Below are positions 31,001-41,689 of a stretch of 64,000 nt of DNA, piece after piece. How positions within the stretch are numbered: position 1 is the first letter of the stretch; each line of letters begins with the position of its first letter. The notes below the pieces were generated by a model, which was not told the DNA's origin, made no database searches, and saw nothing but the letters and a program-made list of their open reading frames with translations. Made by a program: the position numbers and the translations under genes. Source of the DNA: Chrysaora quinquecirrha (taxonomy: Eukaryota; Cnidaria; Scyphozoa; Semaeostomeae; Pelagiidae); NCBI GenBank assembly GCA_014526335.1, contig JACTAT010000039.1, forward strand, positions 2,543,176 to 2,607,175. The letters run 5' to 3'.

Positions 31001-34000
31001 AAATTTTTGTCTGTTAAGCTCCACCCCCGGCCTGACACTGGAATCATGCGGAACCAAGGTGGGCGTGAAGATTGATTTTTGGCAAGAATGGAGGAAGGAA
31101 AACCCCAAAAGTTGATATTATGAATGACGAAGAATAATGTTGGCCTGCACGAAACTGATTTTGAAACTGAAGAACAAAGAACGAGAATAATCCTAGATTT
31201 GTGAATAATCGATAAAGACAGGTCAGGAGGAGAATTGTTTACCTGTAAGCTGGTTTTGACGTTGGTAGGAGACAGTCGATATCCTGCAGTCACATTTTGC
31301 ACGCATGGTGTTCTTCAAAAGAATTGTTTAAAATCAAGAAATATCTACGCCATTATTTACAGTTTGTTTACAGTTTAAATTAAATCCGCAGCCATTCAAG
31401 ATTTGGAATATTCTTTCAAGCATCAAGTTTTCAAAATTTTAATCTGTAGGCTGAAAAACGACGTGGGAATTACGTGTTGATACAAAATAGCAAGTAAATT
31501 ATTTATATCACTGGTTTTGGCTGTGGTAAAGTCACATTATCTGGCGATTTTAATATCACGAAATAGCTGTGAACGTTGAAAATTTATATCGAAAATTGCA
31601 GAATTCAATTACCGAACTATGATTCCACTGGCTTTATTGAAAGTTTCACTTTTGATTCTGCTGTCATGGTTTTCTTTATCAAAAACACATGGTCATGATC
31701 ACCATTGCACAAACTTGACATGGCATAAAAACGTCAACACAGACTACGTAATAGCAGGAATTTTCCCTGTTCATTATTATTCATCAAATAAAAAACAATT
31801 TGTCTTCAATCCAGCTGGTTTGACCTGGACTCAAGCTTTCCTTTTCGCCATTGAAGAAATCAACAACAGCACGACCGTACTTCCTGGTATCAATTTGGGG
31901 TACGCCTTGTATGATTCTTGCAATGCATACTTAGGCCTCGAGGCAGCGCTTGATATCATACCAGAACCAAACGTGATGCCTGTGCCGTCTAAAATAAAAA
32001 CAAAGCTGTCTTTCAATATGCTGCTAAATGCTATTGTAACAAAACAAAGCCACCAATGATTGCCGTGGTTGGCGATGCCGCGTCGTCATCATCCACGAGA
32101 ATCGCCAGTGTTCTCGGTGCACGTTCGGTTGTTATGCCACAAATAAGTTACTCATCTACATCAACAGCACTTTCGAATAAGAAGAACTACCCGTCATTTC
32201 TACGCACCATTCCACCAGATAATTTCCAGGCCTTGTTTATTATCGATATTTTGAAGCAATTTAACTGGAAGTATGTATCCTTTATAGCTTCAGATGATGC
32301 GTATGGGAGACTAGGTGTGGAAAATCTTCTCCCTTTGCTTGAGAAAGAGAACCTCTGCGTTGCATTGAGTGATGTTTTTGATGTAACAGATAATGATAAA
32401 GGGAAGATGAAAATAAAGTCGATTGTCAATAAATTAGCAAAGGACAAACGATCTATGGTAACAGTATTATGGTGTCAATATCCCCAAGCAGAACATTTTC
32501 TAAAGGAAGCAGAAAGGCAGAATTATTACGATCGAGTTTGGATTGCCACGGAAACCTGGGGCAGTAATAATCTGGTCACGAGAATTCACCCCAGAGTTGT
32601 CAGTGGTATGCTCGGGATTATCCCCGCCGCAGTTAAATATACCCCGTTCGAGACCCACTTGGAAACCCTTACCCCTAATAACTCTGTTTACAATCCATGG
32701 TTGGATGAGTTTTGGGGTAGTAAGGGTTGCGTGCCGTTGAGTAATGGAAAATATAGATGCAACACAATTGTAACCCCAGGTGCTTCGTCCTTGCCACGAA
32801 ATAAATACATTAACGTAATGGATGCTGTTTACGCAGCAGCACATAGCTTGCATGAGATTTTGTTCAACAAAACCAAACTGCACAAATCACGAGTCACTGG
32901 GGAGCAACTTCTAAAAGAAATTCAGAAGATCAACTTCACGGGAAAGCAAATCTACATGTGAATTTCAATAAGAATGGCGATCCTGGTGTAGCATCGTATT
33001 CATTTACGAATCTTCATCAGAATGTCAATGGGAATCTTGAATTTTTCACAGTTGGACAGTGGGATTCAGTTTCACGTAAGCTTGAGATTCTACCAGGTTC
33101 AAAACTCGTATTTCCCAATCAGAGTTCGATACCTCCGAAATCGATTTGCTCAGAGGTGTGTGATCCAGGGTTCTATGCTTTAGTTTTCACTTCAAAGCCA
33201 TGTTGCTGGACATGCGTTGTTTGCCCTCAGAATCAAGTGCAGCCTAATTACGGAAAACTGAAGTGCTCCTCGTGTAAAAAGGGAACTGTACCTAATAACA
33301 ACAAAACTGCATGCATCACGCCCAATCTTGCCAATTTGTCAACGAGCAATTTTTGGGGTATTTTTGTGATTATTTTAACTGTAACTGCGATAATAATGGT
33401 TTTGTTTGTGATGGTAGTGATTGGATACAGATGGGAAACGCCATTGGTGAAAGCACTGAACCGTGAACTATCATGCATTCAACTTTCAAGCATTCTGATG
33501 ATCTTCTTGATGCCAATGCTGCATTTTATGGAACCCTCAATCTCTAGCTGCGTTGCACGACCATTCTATTTCATCATTTTCTACACTATTTCTGTCTCCG
33601 TCACCTTCACGAAAACTGATCGTTTGTTACGAATCTTCAAAGCTTCTGGCTCGGGACGACTCGCTAAAAACAGTCGTGTATTGAACAACAGATTGCAAAT
33701 TCTAACAGTCGTTGTCCTCACCTTAATCGCATGCATCGTTTGCGTTACCTTCTTTTTCGTTTTTCGGCCGAAACTTACCGAAGAAATTGATCGTAGCAAT
33801 GGGGAGATTATCGTTACATACTCTTGTGGCAAAGACTACAAAGTTCTGTTCCTAGCTTTGCTCAGCTACATTTTTGGAATTTCGCTGACATGTAGTATTT
33901 TCGCATTTAGAGCGAGAAAATTGCCCGAAAATTACAACGAAGCTCGTTACACAAGTTTCGCAATGTTTTCGTTTTGCTTGGCTTGGCTGTGTTTCCTGCC

Positions 34001-36809
34001 GCTGTACTTCAGTTTAAAGTTGGAAAATGAACGAGAATTGACGATTCTTCTCGTTTCATTTATATCTACATCTGCAATGTTTGTCATCATATATGGGCCT
34101 AAAATGTTCGTGATTGTGTTTCGTCCGCAAGAGAACACAATGGAGAGATTCAGAGCGAAACTGAAAACTGTTAGAAGTGTAAACAGATCACGAAGTGGTA
34201 GCTCTCCGTCTCAAAATGCACAGCGACACAGGGAGTCAAGTGCTGCTTCCAAGAAACGAGATAGCCGAGTTCAAACGAGGAACCCTGCCTTTGAAACATC
34301 GCAAGATCAGAAAATACAAGACCATGATGATTTTGCTACGTAACAATTCGTATGTTGATTAATCATTTGGCCTATATAGAAAGAAAAATGAAGATATCTA
34401 CGCTAATATTGTTGGGGAGATTAGATGGCCAAAGTCTGCAGCGTCCATAACAAACCTTGCTTCCCCCGTCTTTGAGTCATCGCGCATGCGAAATGCAGAT
34501 GATTCGAGTAGACGATTACACAAAATGTGGTATTTCGGGGGCCACCGTTCAATCCGAGGCATTTGGTCATAGCAATATTGCATTGTTTTATGTCATGGGC
34601 AAATGCCACGGAAGCCATCCTTTTCGTTTTCATGGAGGGACGGTCCTGCTGAAGACTTAAGTCGTCTATCTCCGAACAAATATTGATAACAAATCTCTTG
34701 ATTGGCTAAACTATAATATCTTAAGACAGAATGTTTAATTCATTTACAAATCGTTAATTTTATGTTTGCCCATGGTTTTACCTTTTGCAAAACCCATGCA
34801 TTCATACTTAGACTACTTTCCATGGGAAATCTCTTCACGTACTCCATTCTTAGTGATTAGTGTCGAGATCCCTAGACATTCATTTACGTTCCAGACCTCG
34901 GTACTTATTAGGTTCCAGGGTTCCAGACCTAAGTGCTGAGTAGTTTTCCATTGAAATGTGACTAGTGCCGAGATCACTTGGCGGCCTACACGTTTTTTCT
35001 TTATTAGAAAGTTTTTTGGGCCAGTATTGAAACTTTCTTAGATATTTCATGTTTTCAGTATCAAAACTTTCTTGTACCTTTCTTAGCAAAAAATTTTGGA
35101 ATACAGTATTTCTAAGAATGCACAGTTTAAGGCACTGTATACATTGCACAAATACCACGTTTTTCAAAGAAAATAATCATTAGACTCGTATAATAGGAAG
35201 ATGAGCGACTGAATAGAAGAGCAAAAATAACACACAGAACATTAGGAGTGAAAGTATGAAACAGAACTTTCTTAAGTTTCAAGAATCCAGTATAGAACTT
35301 TCTTAAGTTTTTAAGATGTTGAGTACTACTTTCTACCACTTTCTTTTAAAAAAAAAACGTGTATAAGGTTCCAGACCTCAGAACTTGTCATCTGTCTTGC
35401 ACCGTCACCCTCATCCTAACGAAAGATAGTGGTATGTAACATACAAACGATTTTTTGTGTCTATATGTTGAAAACCGAGGGTTTATTTTCATTCGTTTTA
35501 CCGATTCAATTAACTTTAACTTATAATAATTTAATAACAGCATTACAAATTCTCTTTACGGTTAAGTTTTTGGAAAATTAAACTATCAAACTGACCTTAA
35601 AGTTATGCGTGGAATTGTGGAAAATTTAAAGAATATAAAAGTAGAACGTTTTGTTAAATTGCTTGATTATGAAAACATTTTTATTGTTCGTAAAGCTAGT
35701 TTTAAAATCGTATAAAACTATATTTCTTAGCAGTTGATTTGCAGCAAAATTATAGGTTATAAAAATTAGTCATAAACCTTCTGTTTCAGAGGTAAACTCT
35801 GTTTAAACGTCATTTAATGCTAAGCTGCTGTATATTTTCACGGGAAAGCTGTACTTAGCCGTACGGCTGTACTCATTTGGGTTTTTGTCTCCTTGCCATT
35901 TCCTCCTTCCAAAAGTCTTCACAGCAATCTAAACTCACATTTGCTCGGGCTCAGAAAACAAGTTGATTTGACGTTGATTTGACGCACTGGGATTTTTTCT
36001 GACATTACAGGAGGTTATTTATTGATGCCAGTGTTACAGATCTCCGCCGACTGTTCCAAAGAAGCCTGCGAAAACTTGTTACCTTCCCTGTGTCCGGTCC
36101 GGCAGAACTGGTGCGAGTGCGACGACCAATTGAGCCTGCACCAAAGAGCCCAATTTCAGACTAATAGATTTCATCGAACGATTCAATCGAACAGAATTAT
36201 GGAAACGAGGCAAAAAATGTCAGTCCACTTTCGCAAACGAATTTGAATGAGTCGTTAGTTTGAGCGTCCAGCCATTCAATTCAATAGCGATAACTACGAC
36301 TCAGGTAATAAGTCTACCATGGCTCAGTATGGAATATGAAAGATTTTGCGGTAGTTTAGTTCGGAAACTAGCATTTTGGTCGAAACCAAAACGGAAAAAA
36401 TCATTTTGTACCTACATTGTTTTGGTTTCGAACATAGACGTTTACTTTCATTATCCAATTTGTGTTTCAGGAGGCGCAGAAAATGATAAAAGGAAGGCAA
36501 ATTTCGATGGATGAGGAGCGAAAACGCTTCGAAGCTCCTGCACAGCAAAAAGCTCCTCCGCCGACTGCTCCAAAGAAGACTGTACGAAAACCCGTAGCTG
36601 TACCTGTGCCCCGCCCTGCAGAACCTACACATGAACCAGTAGAACCAGTACGCCAACCCGAGGAGCCCACACCGCAACTTCCAGAGCCTGTAAAACCGGC
36701 GGTGGAGCTGGCTCCGGTTCCCAAGCAAGAACCCGTGCATGTTGAAGAGGAACCAGAACAACCCGAAGAACCAGCTGCCCAGGATCAGTTTGTTGACCAG
36801 ACACAAGAG
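22066..36809 (+). CDS. DBNL: Drebrin-like protein (DBNL/Abp1 family), exons 1-10, 3' end not found
   Basis: Exons: 22066-22151, 22335-22390, 23117-23229, 23821-23895, 24317-24457, 24777-24854, 25514-25600, 26150-26214, 26579-26714, 36471-36809. All have GT/AG borders and matching phases, giving 392 codons so far. Exons 1-5 encode an ADF-H domain (about residues 1-133; [62 protein letters not shown]), then [10 protein letters not shown]. Exons 6-9 encode DAFWSKQE and a charged Glu/Arg/Lys coiled coil (about 185-280). Exon 10 starts [10 protein letters not shown] and becomes proline/glutamate rich. These match DBNL, an actin-binding adaptor linking cortical actin to endocytosis. The family's C-terminal SH3 domain is not seen downstream, where a duplicated copy of exons 4-9 (38597-41468) follows instead. 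Intron 9 is about 9.8 kb and hosts a class C GPCR. Confidence 0.9.
22391..23116. other. DBNL intron 2; nothing recognised
   Basis: It holds an A-rich tract at about 22450-22480 and two opposing short frames (22655-22939) without family resemblance. Confidence 0.5.
23940..24230. repeat. GCGATAAACA-family relative in DBNL intron 4
   Basis: GCAATAAACAACAGAAACAT, TTTTGGTCATACCTTTTCTG, TCTAACACTTCTGAGAGTAA and ATTCATGCCCAGATGATGCA parallel the repeat at 20512-20665 (which ends ATTTATACCCAGATGAGG). It is diverged. The same copy recurs in the second duplication copy at about 38700-38990. Confidence 0.5.
24900..25330. repeat. TTGA/TTGG tetranucleotide microsatellite in DBNL intron 6
   Basis: Long imperfect runs of GATTGATTGGTTGATTGG-type sequence with interspersed CTTTGATTGATTGG. 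The second-copy counterpart is at about 39680-40100 with nearly the same unit order. Confidence 0.9.
25990..26128. mobile_element. Short TIR element (about 130 bp) just upstream of DBNL exon 8
   Basis: TAGACTGATTACCTGAGTC is mirrored by GACTCAGGTAATCAGTCTA. The direct duplication CAGTGTAG(TT) flanks it (about 25980 and 26125), consistent with an 8-10-bp target duplication. Relatives ending GACTCAGGTAATAAGTCTA are at 36183-36318 and 50086-50221, and a fragment is near 53930-54000. It sits some 20 bp before the exon 8 acceptor. Confidence 0.7.
27364..28005 (+). mobile_element. SINE split by a nested DNA element
   Basis: 27364-27427 (GAGGTGTTGTGGCATCGTGG ... AACTCGTGATGTCACG) is the SINE head. 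27904-28005 (GACAGCCAGGTTAAAGG ... CTAAAACATAATTCTACCTTC) is its tail, in the same order as in the intact copy at 9235-9418. The intervening 27428-27903 is a separate insertion flanked by GTGACAG on both sides. Confidence 0.75.
27426..27905. mobile_element. DNA element nested in the SINE, carrying remnants of a small secreted-type ORF
   Basis: The left end CATGGCTTCTTTTAA is imperfectly mirrored by TTAAAAGAGGCCCTG. GTGACAG occurs immediately outside both ends (7-8-bp target duplication, hAT-like). Within it a hydrophobic stretch ([28 protein letters not shown]) is followed by [14 protein letters not shown]. In another frame [18 protein letters not shown] follows, ending at TAG near 27718. The hydrophobic lead plus cysteine pattern looks like a decayed short secreted peptide; the frame is broken and no function is claimed. 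The equivalent in the second copy is 42164-42655. Confidence 0.55.
29100..29640. repeat. Second tandem array, about 185-bp units containing CTTCCACAAGAGTCCTGTCT
   Basis: The word CTTCCACAAGA(G/C)TC occurs near 29170, 29358 and 29539, at about 185-bp spacing. In one frame each reads [24 protein letters not shown] and [12 protein letters not shown], which resembles the LPQGSxLGPLLF block of non-LTR reverse transcriptases. The third unit is followed in another frame by LFLFANDD, like the (Y/F)ADD catalytic box. All frames are broken, so this is retroelement debris that has become tandem. Second copy at about 43840-44380. Confidence 0.5.
30031..30518. mobile_element. TA-flanked poly(T) MITE, AAGCAAC type
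   Basis: The right end TTGCTTATTAAAAAAAAGTG is followed by TA. The left end CTGTTTTTTTTTTTTATGAA is preceded by TA and is a weaker match. AAGCAACTT(TG)AGGGCT words recur at least six times inside (for example near 30136, 30175, 30411, 30428, 30461). Second copy at 44771-45255. Confidence 0.65.
31619..34343 (+). CDS. Intronless class C GPCR (CaSR/mGluR-like) nested in DBNL intron 9, two frame breaks
   Basis: Starts ATG at 31619 with a signal peptide ([19 protein letters not shown]). The Venus-flytrap domain is at about 31740-33060 and holds [20 protein letters not shown] and IPPDNFQA, as in amino-acid-sensing receptors. The cysteine-rich NCD3G region is at about 33130-33320 ([34 protein letters not shown]). 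The seven-TM domain is at 33340-34120, with class C signatures [25 protein letters not shown] and [15 protein letters not shown] basic/serine tail ends at TAA 34341-34343. It is about 907 codons in one exon, which suggests a retrogene origin. The frame is lost by one base at about 31990-31996 (absent in the second copy, so probably a consensus error) and again at about 32953-32962 (TACATGTGAATT, same in both copies). It is a probable cell-surface receptor for a small ligand; ligand unknown. Whether it is functional depends on the second break. Confidence 0.88.
34344..34988. other. 3' flank of the GPCR; nothing recognised
   Basis: Short frames on both strands (34398-34660) show no family resemblance. 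The sequence is unique apart from its duplicate at 49037-49680. Confidence 0.5.
34989..35361. mobile_element. TA-flanked poly(T) MITE, AGAAAG type
   Basis: Ends are CACGTTTTTTCTTTATTAG and TTCTTTTAAAAAAAAAACGTG with TA outside. AACTTTCTTAG/CTTTCTTA words recur about eight times internally. Second copy at 49681-50053. Confidence 0.85.
35383..36176. other. About 0.8 kb present in the first duplication copy but absent from the second
   Basis: The first copy reads CTTGTCATCT then GTCTTGCACC onward. The second copy (50085/50086) passes directly from CTTGTCATCT to TTCAATTCGAACAGAATTAT, which corresponds to about 36176 of the first. The stretch is AT-rich, and near its end it holds a decayed copy of the DBNL proline-rich exon. 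Confidence 0.75.
36005..36165 (+). pseudogene. Decayed duplicate of DBNL exon 10 (proline-rich)
   Basis: CTCCGCCGACTGTTCCAAAG at 36041 parallels CTCCGCCGACTGCTCCAAAG at 36554 in exon 10, and similarity continues for about 75 bp (GAAAACTTGTTACC..., CGGTCCGGCAGAAC versus CGAAAACCCGTAGC..., CGCCCTGCAGAAC). In frame it reads [11 protein letters not shown] against [12 protein letters not shown], then meets a stop after about 20 residues. A possible acceptor (TTCTGACATTACAG) precedes it. Either a dead exon duplication or a rarely used alternative exon. Confidence 0.6.
36183..36318. repeat. Fragment ending GACTCAGGTAATAAGTCTA
   Basis: Related to the TIR element at 25990-26128 and identical, bar a few changes, to 50086-50221. 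It is used here to show that the second duplication copy extends collinearly to this point. Confidence 0.7.
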
Positions 36810-37639
36810 GTAAGCAAGATATGTATAGCCTGGTTCTTGTATGCAAACCTGATCTAGGTTCGATCATCGGCAAAGAAGTGATCACATATGCTGCTTGTAT
36901 GCGATGATCGATTAGCCTGCGTTCCCTGTGCTATCACATGTAACCCAGAAAACAAATACGTTCAGTTCAGCCAATTTTCTCTTCATGCAGACCAAAAATC
37001 CCTGAACCCAATCACCTTCCACATTGTCCGTTTTCACTTGTCTTGAAAGATGGATTTCCGATGGAAGCTGGTCGAGAACAAAGTGCTTAGGGGCGGGGTG
37101 GGATCAGTTGCAGTGGTTGCAGTCAGTCGCAGGCAGCAACTATACTAGACTAAAAAACATAAAGTTTATGGAAGACAGCAACCTTGGGCTAGGATAATAG
37201 CAATTTAGTGCCGATTTTCGTCATCGTCAAAAGGTTTCAATTAAAAATATTAAATATCTTGGGTAGGGCTATGTCGGGCACTGGAAGCACGTGCTTTCCA
37301 TGTGATTCATAATCCTAGTCTGGTTGCAGGAAATGGCATTTACGATCACTATTCACTGGCTTTTTCCTACTTTGATTCCGATTGAAATGGAACCTGGTCA
37401 TCGATGTCATCTGCTTTAGCTATAACTCTGCAAGGTTTCCTAGAGTATTGCTTTGCCATCCCAATTCGACGATGACGACTTGGGGTGGATGAGGGGTTGA
37501 GGCAAGCAGGCAAATCATCTTTATTCGAATGGAAGTACAGTATTGTATATTCAAGAAAATCTTTTGCGACGGACAAGTAAATATTTAACTTACCAAATCA
37601 ATCGAATTTAGATTTTAGTCAGGAGCATATAGAATAATA
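36810..37639. other. Sequence following DBNL exon 10; no SH3 exon found
   Basis: GATCATCGGCAAAGAAGTGATCAC and similar GATC-rich words at 36835-36925 recall the element at 55928-56341. An 80-bp GC-rich patch near 37085 and a minus-strand frame at 37367-37576 have no recognisable family. The expected DBNL SH3 domain was looked for and not seen. Confidence 0.5.
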
Positions 37640-38032
37640 CACACTTTTTTTTATAAGAATACAGTCTATAAGAATATTCAGGCTCAAAATTGCTGAAATT
37701 TAAGAATTTTTAAGAATAATCTGAGGCTCAAGATTGACGAGGATCATTTTTATTTCTCTGCGTTTTTTCACACTGCACAATAAGTGTGATTGTCAGGCAA
37801 CTGTATTTGTTTTGAAATGCATACATCCTGTCTGACTCTTTGATACAGTAACTCTTTTATTAATAAAATAACAAATGACAAAGATTTGACTTATTTCTCT
37901 TGATCTTCAGGCCAATTTACAACATTGATGATTAAGAATAATTTAAGAATATTTTCAGGCTCAAAATCGAATAAGCTTAAGAATAATCGAGGCTCGGCAA
38001 AAAATAAGGTATTCTTATAAAAAAAAAGTGTG
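37640..38032. mobile_element. TA-flanked poly(T) MITE, AAGAATA type (CACAC ends), left flank of the second duplication copy
   Basis: Ends are CACACTTTTTTTTATAAG and CTTATAAAAAAAAAGTGTG with TA at 37638-37639 and 38033-38034. It is nearly identical to, and in the same orientation as, 50224-50615. The duplicated block begins at the base after its right TA. Confidence 0.9.
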
Positions 38033-38596
38033 TATTTTCTATCATAGATGATCTATTCTTCTACCTTACACCTATGATTTCAGCCAAGGGTTCTAAGCAA
38101 GGGGGGTGTCAGAGTGGAAGCCCCCTGCCCTTCTAAAAATTGCCAAATTCTTTAATTTTGCTGTTGTCTACCCCAAATGTGTTGCTTCTGTGTTGCATCT
38201 GTGTTGCTTCTGTGTTGCTTCCTCCCTCTGTGTTGCTTCTGGCAACCCTGATTTCGGCTGAGTGTTTGCCTTAGTCTGTCAAAACATAGCAGCTCAAAGC
38301 AATTTAGTCTATTTGGGAACCAATACTGTCAGCAATCCTCCTTAGATACCTCAATGGATGAAGGGAAAAGTGTGTGGTCCAAAAAATTAGGGCACAGTTT
38401 TGAGGAAAAACAAAGACATATCCAAGATGATTTTTACATCAGACTAAACCTGGATACTTACACCCTATCTTGGCAGTGATTAGAGGAGCAACTATCCCCT
38501 GTTCCCCCCTTGGCTATACCATTGCTGTTGCATCATTTCATTTAGATAATATCAGCTGGAAATCTGAATATTCAAGTTGCTTGTTTTATTTTGCAG

Positions 38597-39775
38597 CAAG
38601 GTGAAGGTGTGCCTACAAACGTCAAAGGAACATGTGCAAATCATATCAGAGATGTCACAAATCTTTTTAGGGTAAGTTGAAATTTTGTTAATGAAATGTC
38701 TTTGAGTGATACATAACTTCAAAGAAACAATAGTATCACTAAACAATGGTAGCAATAAACAACAGAAACATTTTGGTCATACCTTTTCTGTCTAACACTT
38801 CTGAGAGTAAGTAGCAGACCAAAAAAAATGACTTTGAGAGAATTCATGCCCAGATGATGCAGATTGAAAATCCACCAATAGGAAAACTGAAGTTGAATTG
38901 GTTTTGTATTTTGAACAGCAATCAACTTGTGGGATACGAATGGAGATCAATTGAAGAGTACAAGTGATACAAGGACCTGTCAACACAGAATAAGCAATTT
39001 GCTATGATGTGGGCAGATTCCTAAACCCCTAATGAAAAAAGATCTTAATTTAAAATTCAGTTTTAATATTTTTTGAAATTGGCTTTCAGGGTGCTCATGT
39101 TACTGTAAATGCAAGATCAGAAGATGATCTTGATTATGATGCTGTACTTGAAAAAGTGAAAAAGTCCTCTGGTTCCAATTATAGTTTTCACAAAGAAAAA
39201 CCAAAACCAGCAGAAAAGATTAAACCAGTCGTAAGTAATTTAAACTGCTTATCACACTTACTTTGCTTTTATATAATGTAGTTCCTTCCCTTAATCAAAA
39301 TTATCACTTTTAATGTCACTAAATTTTGCATGCTCAAATCCCCTGTTTTTTCTTTGACTGTTCCCTATCTGTGAAGCTTCTGTGTATCTGATGTTTGTAC
39401 ATAAGCTTATCACCCTTATCTGAGCTTACCTGTAAATGAAATACAGACAACTGCCTGACTTCTTGCATGTGGCATAACATAGTGTTGTAAACTGAAAAGT
39501 TTTGGAAACCTTTTCAAAAGAATAAATAAAATACAATTCATTTTTAAGGGTGCAGTTTACAAGAAGATAAACCCAGAAGCTGAGATAAATACAAACAAAC
39601 GAGATGCATTCTGGAGTAAGCAGGAGGTCAGTTAGCAAAGTATTTATATTTAAAGATAGCGATGTAGCATAATGTTTAACTGATTGATTGATTGGCTGAT
39701 TCATTGCTAGATTGATTAGTTGATTGATTGGTTTATTGATTGATTGATTGATTATTTGATTGGTTGGTTAATTGG

Positions 39776-39808
<33 letters not shown>

Positions 39809-41468
39809 GCTTTGATTGATTGGTTGATTGGTTGAATGATTGATTCTTTGATTGATTGGTTGATTGGTTGATTGATTGATTCTTTGATTGATTGGTTGAT
39901 TGGTTGAATGATTGATTGGTTGATTGTTCAATTGATTAGTTGGTTGCCTGATAGATTGATTGATGGACTGATTGATTGACTAGCTGATTTTTTATGCGAG
40001 TGATTTCATTGCTTTGTGGTTGTTTGGCTGTTTGGTTTATTTCGTGATTTGTTTGTTGTTTGATGGATTGATTAGCTTGTTGATTGGCTTATTGATCTGA
40101 ATTGAACTGGTCTCATCTCATCTTTACTCTTTCTGGCTCTTTTCGATTTGATATATAGTTTGAAATGATTCTTTTCTATCTTTCTATCTTCTGAACACGA
40201 GTCAGGATATTACTGAGTGAGTAATTGTACTTTGCTCCTATTTCATGAGCACCAACCTCGAGAAGTTTTTTTTTTACGATAGAAAGACGAAAAGACGCGA
40301 CTTGAGCAAGAAAAATAAGAATTCAAAAGAAAGGAAGAAGAGGATCGCAAACGAAGAGAACGAGAAGTAAGTTTCTCAGATCCCCTCACTTAAGTTTCTT
40401 GCTTATTACGAATTGCTAAATCGAAAGCCAAAGAACTTTATCTATAATCATTCCGCTTTCACTTTTTTTGTTAAAACACTTTGATTCATTTTCAGCCTGC
40501 CTGTTTCATGTGTTTATGTAGCAATAGTTTAGCATCTTATCACCTTTTACTCGACTCAAAGAATGTCCAAAATACGTTCTCGAAGATAGCGAAAAGTTGA
40601 CGCTATTTTCAGTCCGGGGTTACTTGTAAAGGTCTTTCTTACAATAAAAGCGTGTAAAAGGGTTTAGGTCTATTGTTTTAAAGTCACTGATAAAAAGATC
40701 TTGTTTTATTGAAAATAAAGAAAATATTATGAAGTGTGTTATGCAGTGTAGTTAGACTGATTACCTGAGTCCCAGTTATCGCTCATGAGGCCGAGGCTAG
40801 AACTTGAAGGAGATCGCTCAAACTGGTTGTTTGAGCGTCCATCAATTTCAATAGCGAATCTACGACTCAGGTAATCAGTCTACATAGTTTATCTTTACTT
40901 AAACAGGCAAAAGAGGCGACAGTTCGAGAAGAGGCTATCCGTGAAAGATCAAGATCGATCGACCAGCAAAGGTATTTTGGTTTTATGTGCTTGAAATAGT
41001 ATGGAAACTGCAAACAATATTCCTTCAGGACGTCCAGTTTGCAAGGTGCACCAAACAGACAGGCATAGCTTTGTCCCACAAATGTTGCTGTACAATGTTT
41101 GGAAAAAATAAAAACGTTGTCCATTTCTCGCAAGTAAAAGCATTTTGAAGCAATTTTTGGTCAAACTTTCAATCATTTTGTTTGAGAGGCAAATTTCAAA
41201 TGTTTGAAGAACAATGCTTAGCACATTTAAAATGTCTGACAAACAATGTTTGATCATTTCACCAGGGCCTTTAAACTTTAAGAAAGAACTATTGTTTGAG
41301 AGCTACTAATGTCACTTTTTTTTGCATTACAGAGCAGCAAATAGAGCATTGGAACAGAAGCGAAAAGAAGAAGAAAAGAAAAAGTATGAAGAAACTCTCA
41401 AAGATGCAGAACGAGATGATCAAGAATTCAGAAGCAGATCTGATTCAGAAAGAAGAAGAAGATTACAG
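38597..41468 (+). pseudogene. Duplicate DBNL exons 4-9 (reading frame broken)
   Basis: Exon copies: 38597-38671, 39090-39230, 39549-39626, 40283-40366, 40907-40971, 41333-41468. Lengths match the first copy except exon 7, which lacks three single bases in runs of A, A and G (84 versus 87 bp) and so meets TAA soon after LEQEK. Splice borders are retained. The copy has no exons 1-3, and no exon 10 follows it within the block. If real it cannot make DBNL; if an assembly artefact, it is simply the other allele. Confidence 0.85.
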
Positions 41469-41689
41469 GTTTGAGATATTATAATTGTTGCGAGAAACCT
41501 AGACAAGACAGAAGGTAGCTTGCGAGACTCATAACTCTTATCTCATAACTATTCTACGCTTTTGACGAGAAAGAATTGAGTCTGCTTGCAGGTTACATGG
41601 GATGAAGGGAAAGGAGACAAGGTCAATATTTTTGTTTTGCGTTTGAAGGCTTCTGTACTCGTTCCCAATTAGAGACCATATTCCAGAGG

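Noticed and set aside
31940..34138. Minus-strand frames overlapping the class C GPCR
   Set aside because: They lie opposite a strongly supported coding frame and match no family.
36467..36885. Minus-strand frames opposite DBNL exon 10
   Set aside because: They arise from the proline/glutamate-rich codon bias of the real exon on the plus strand.
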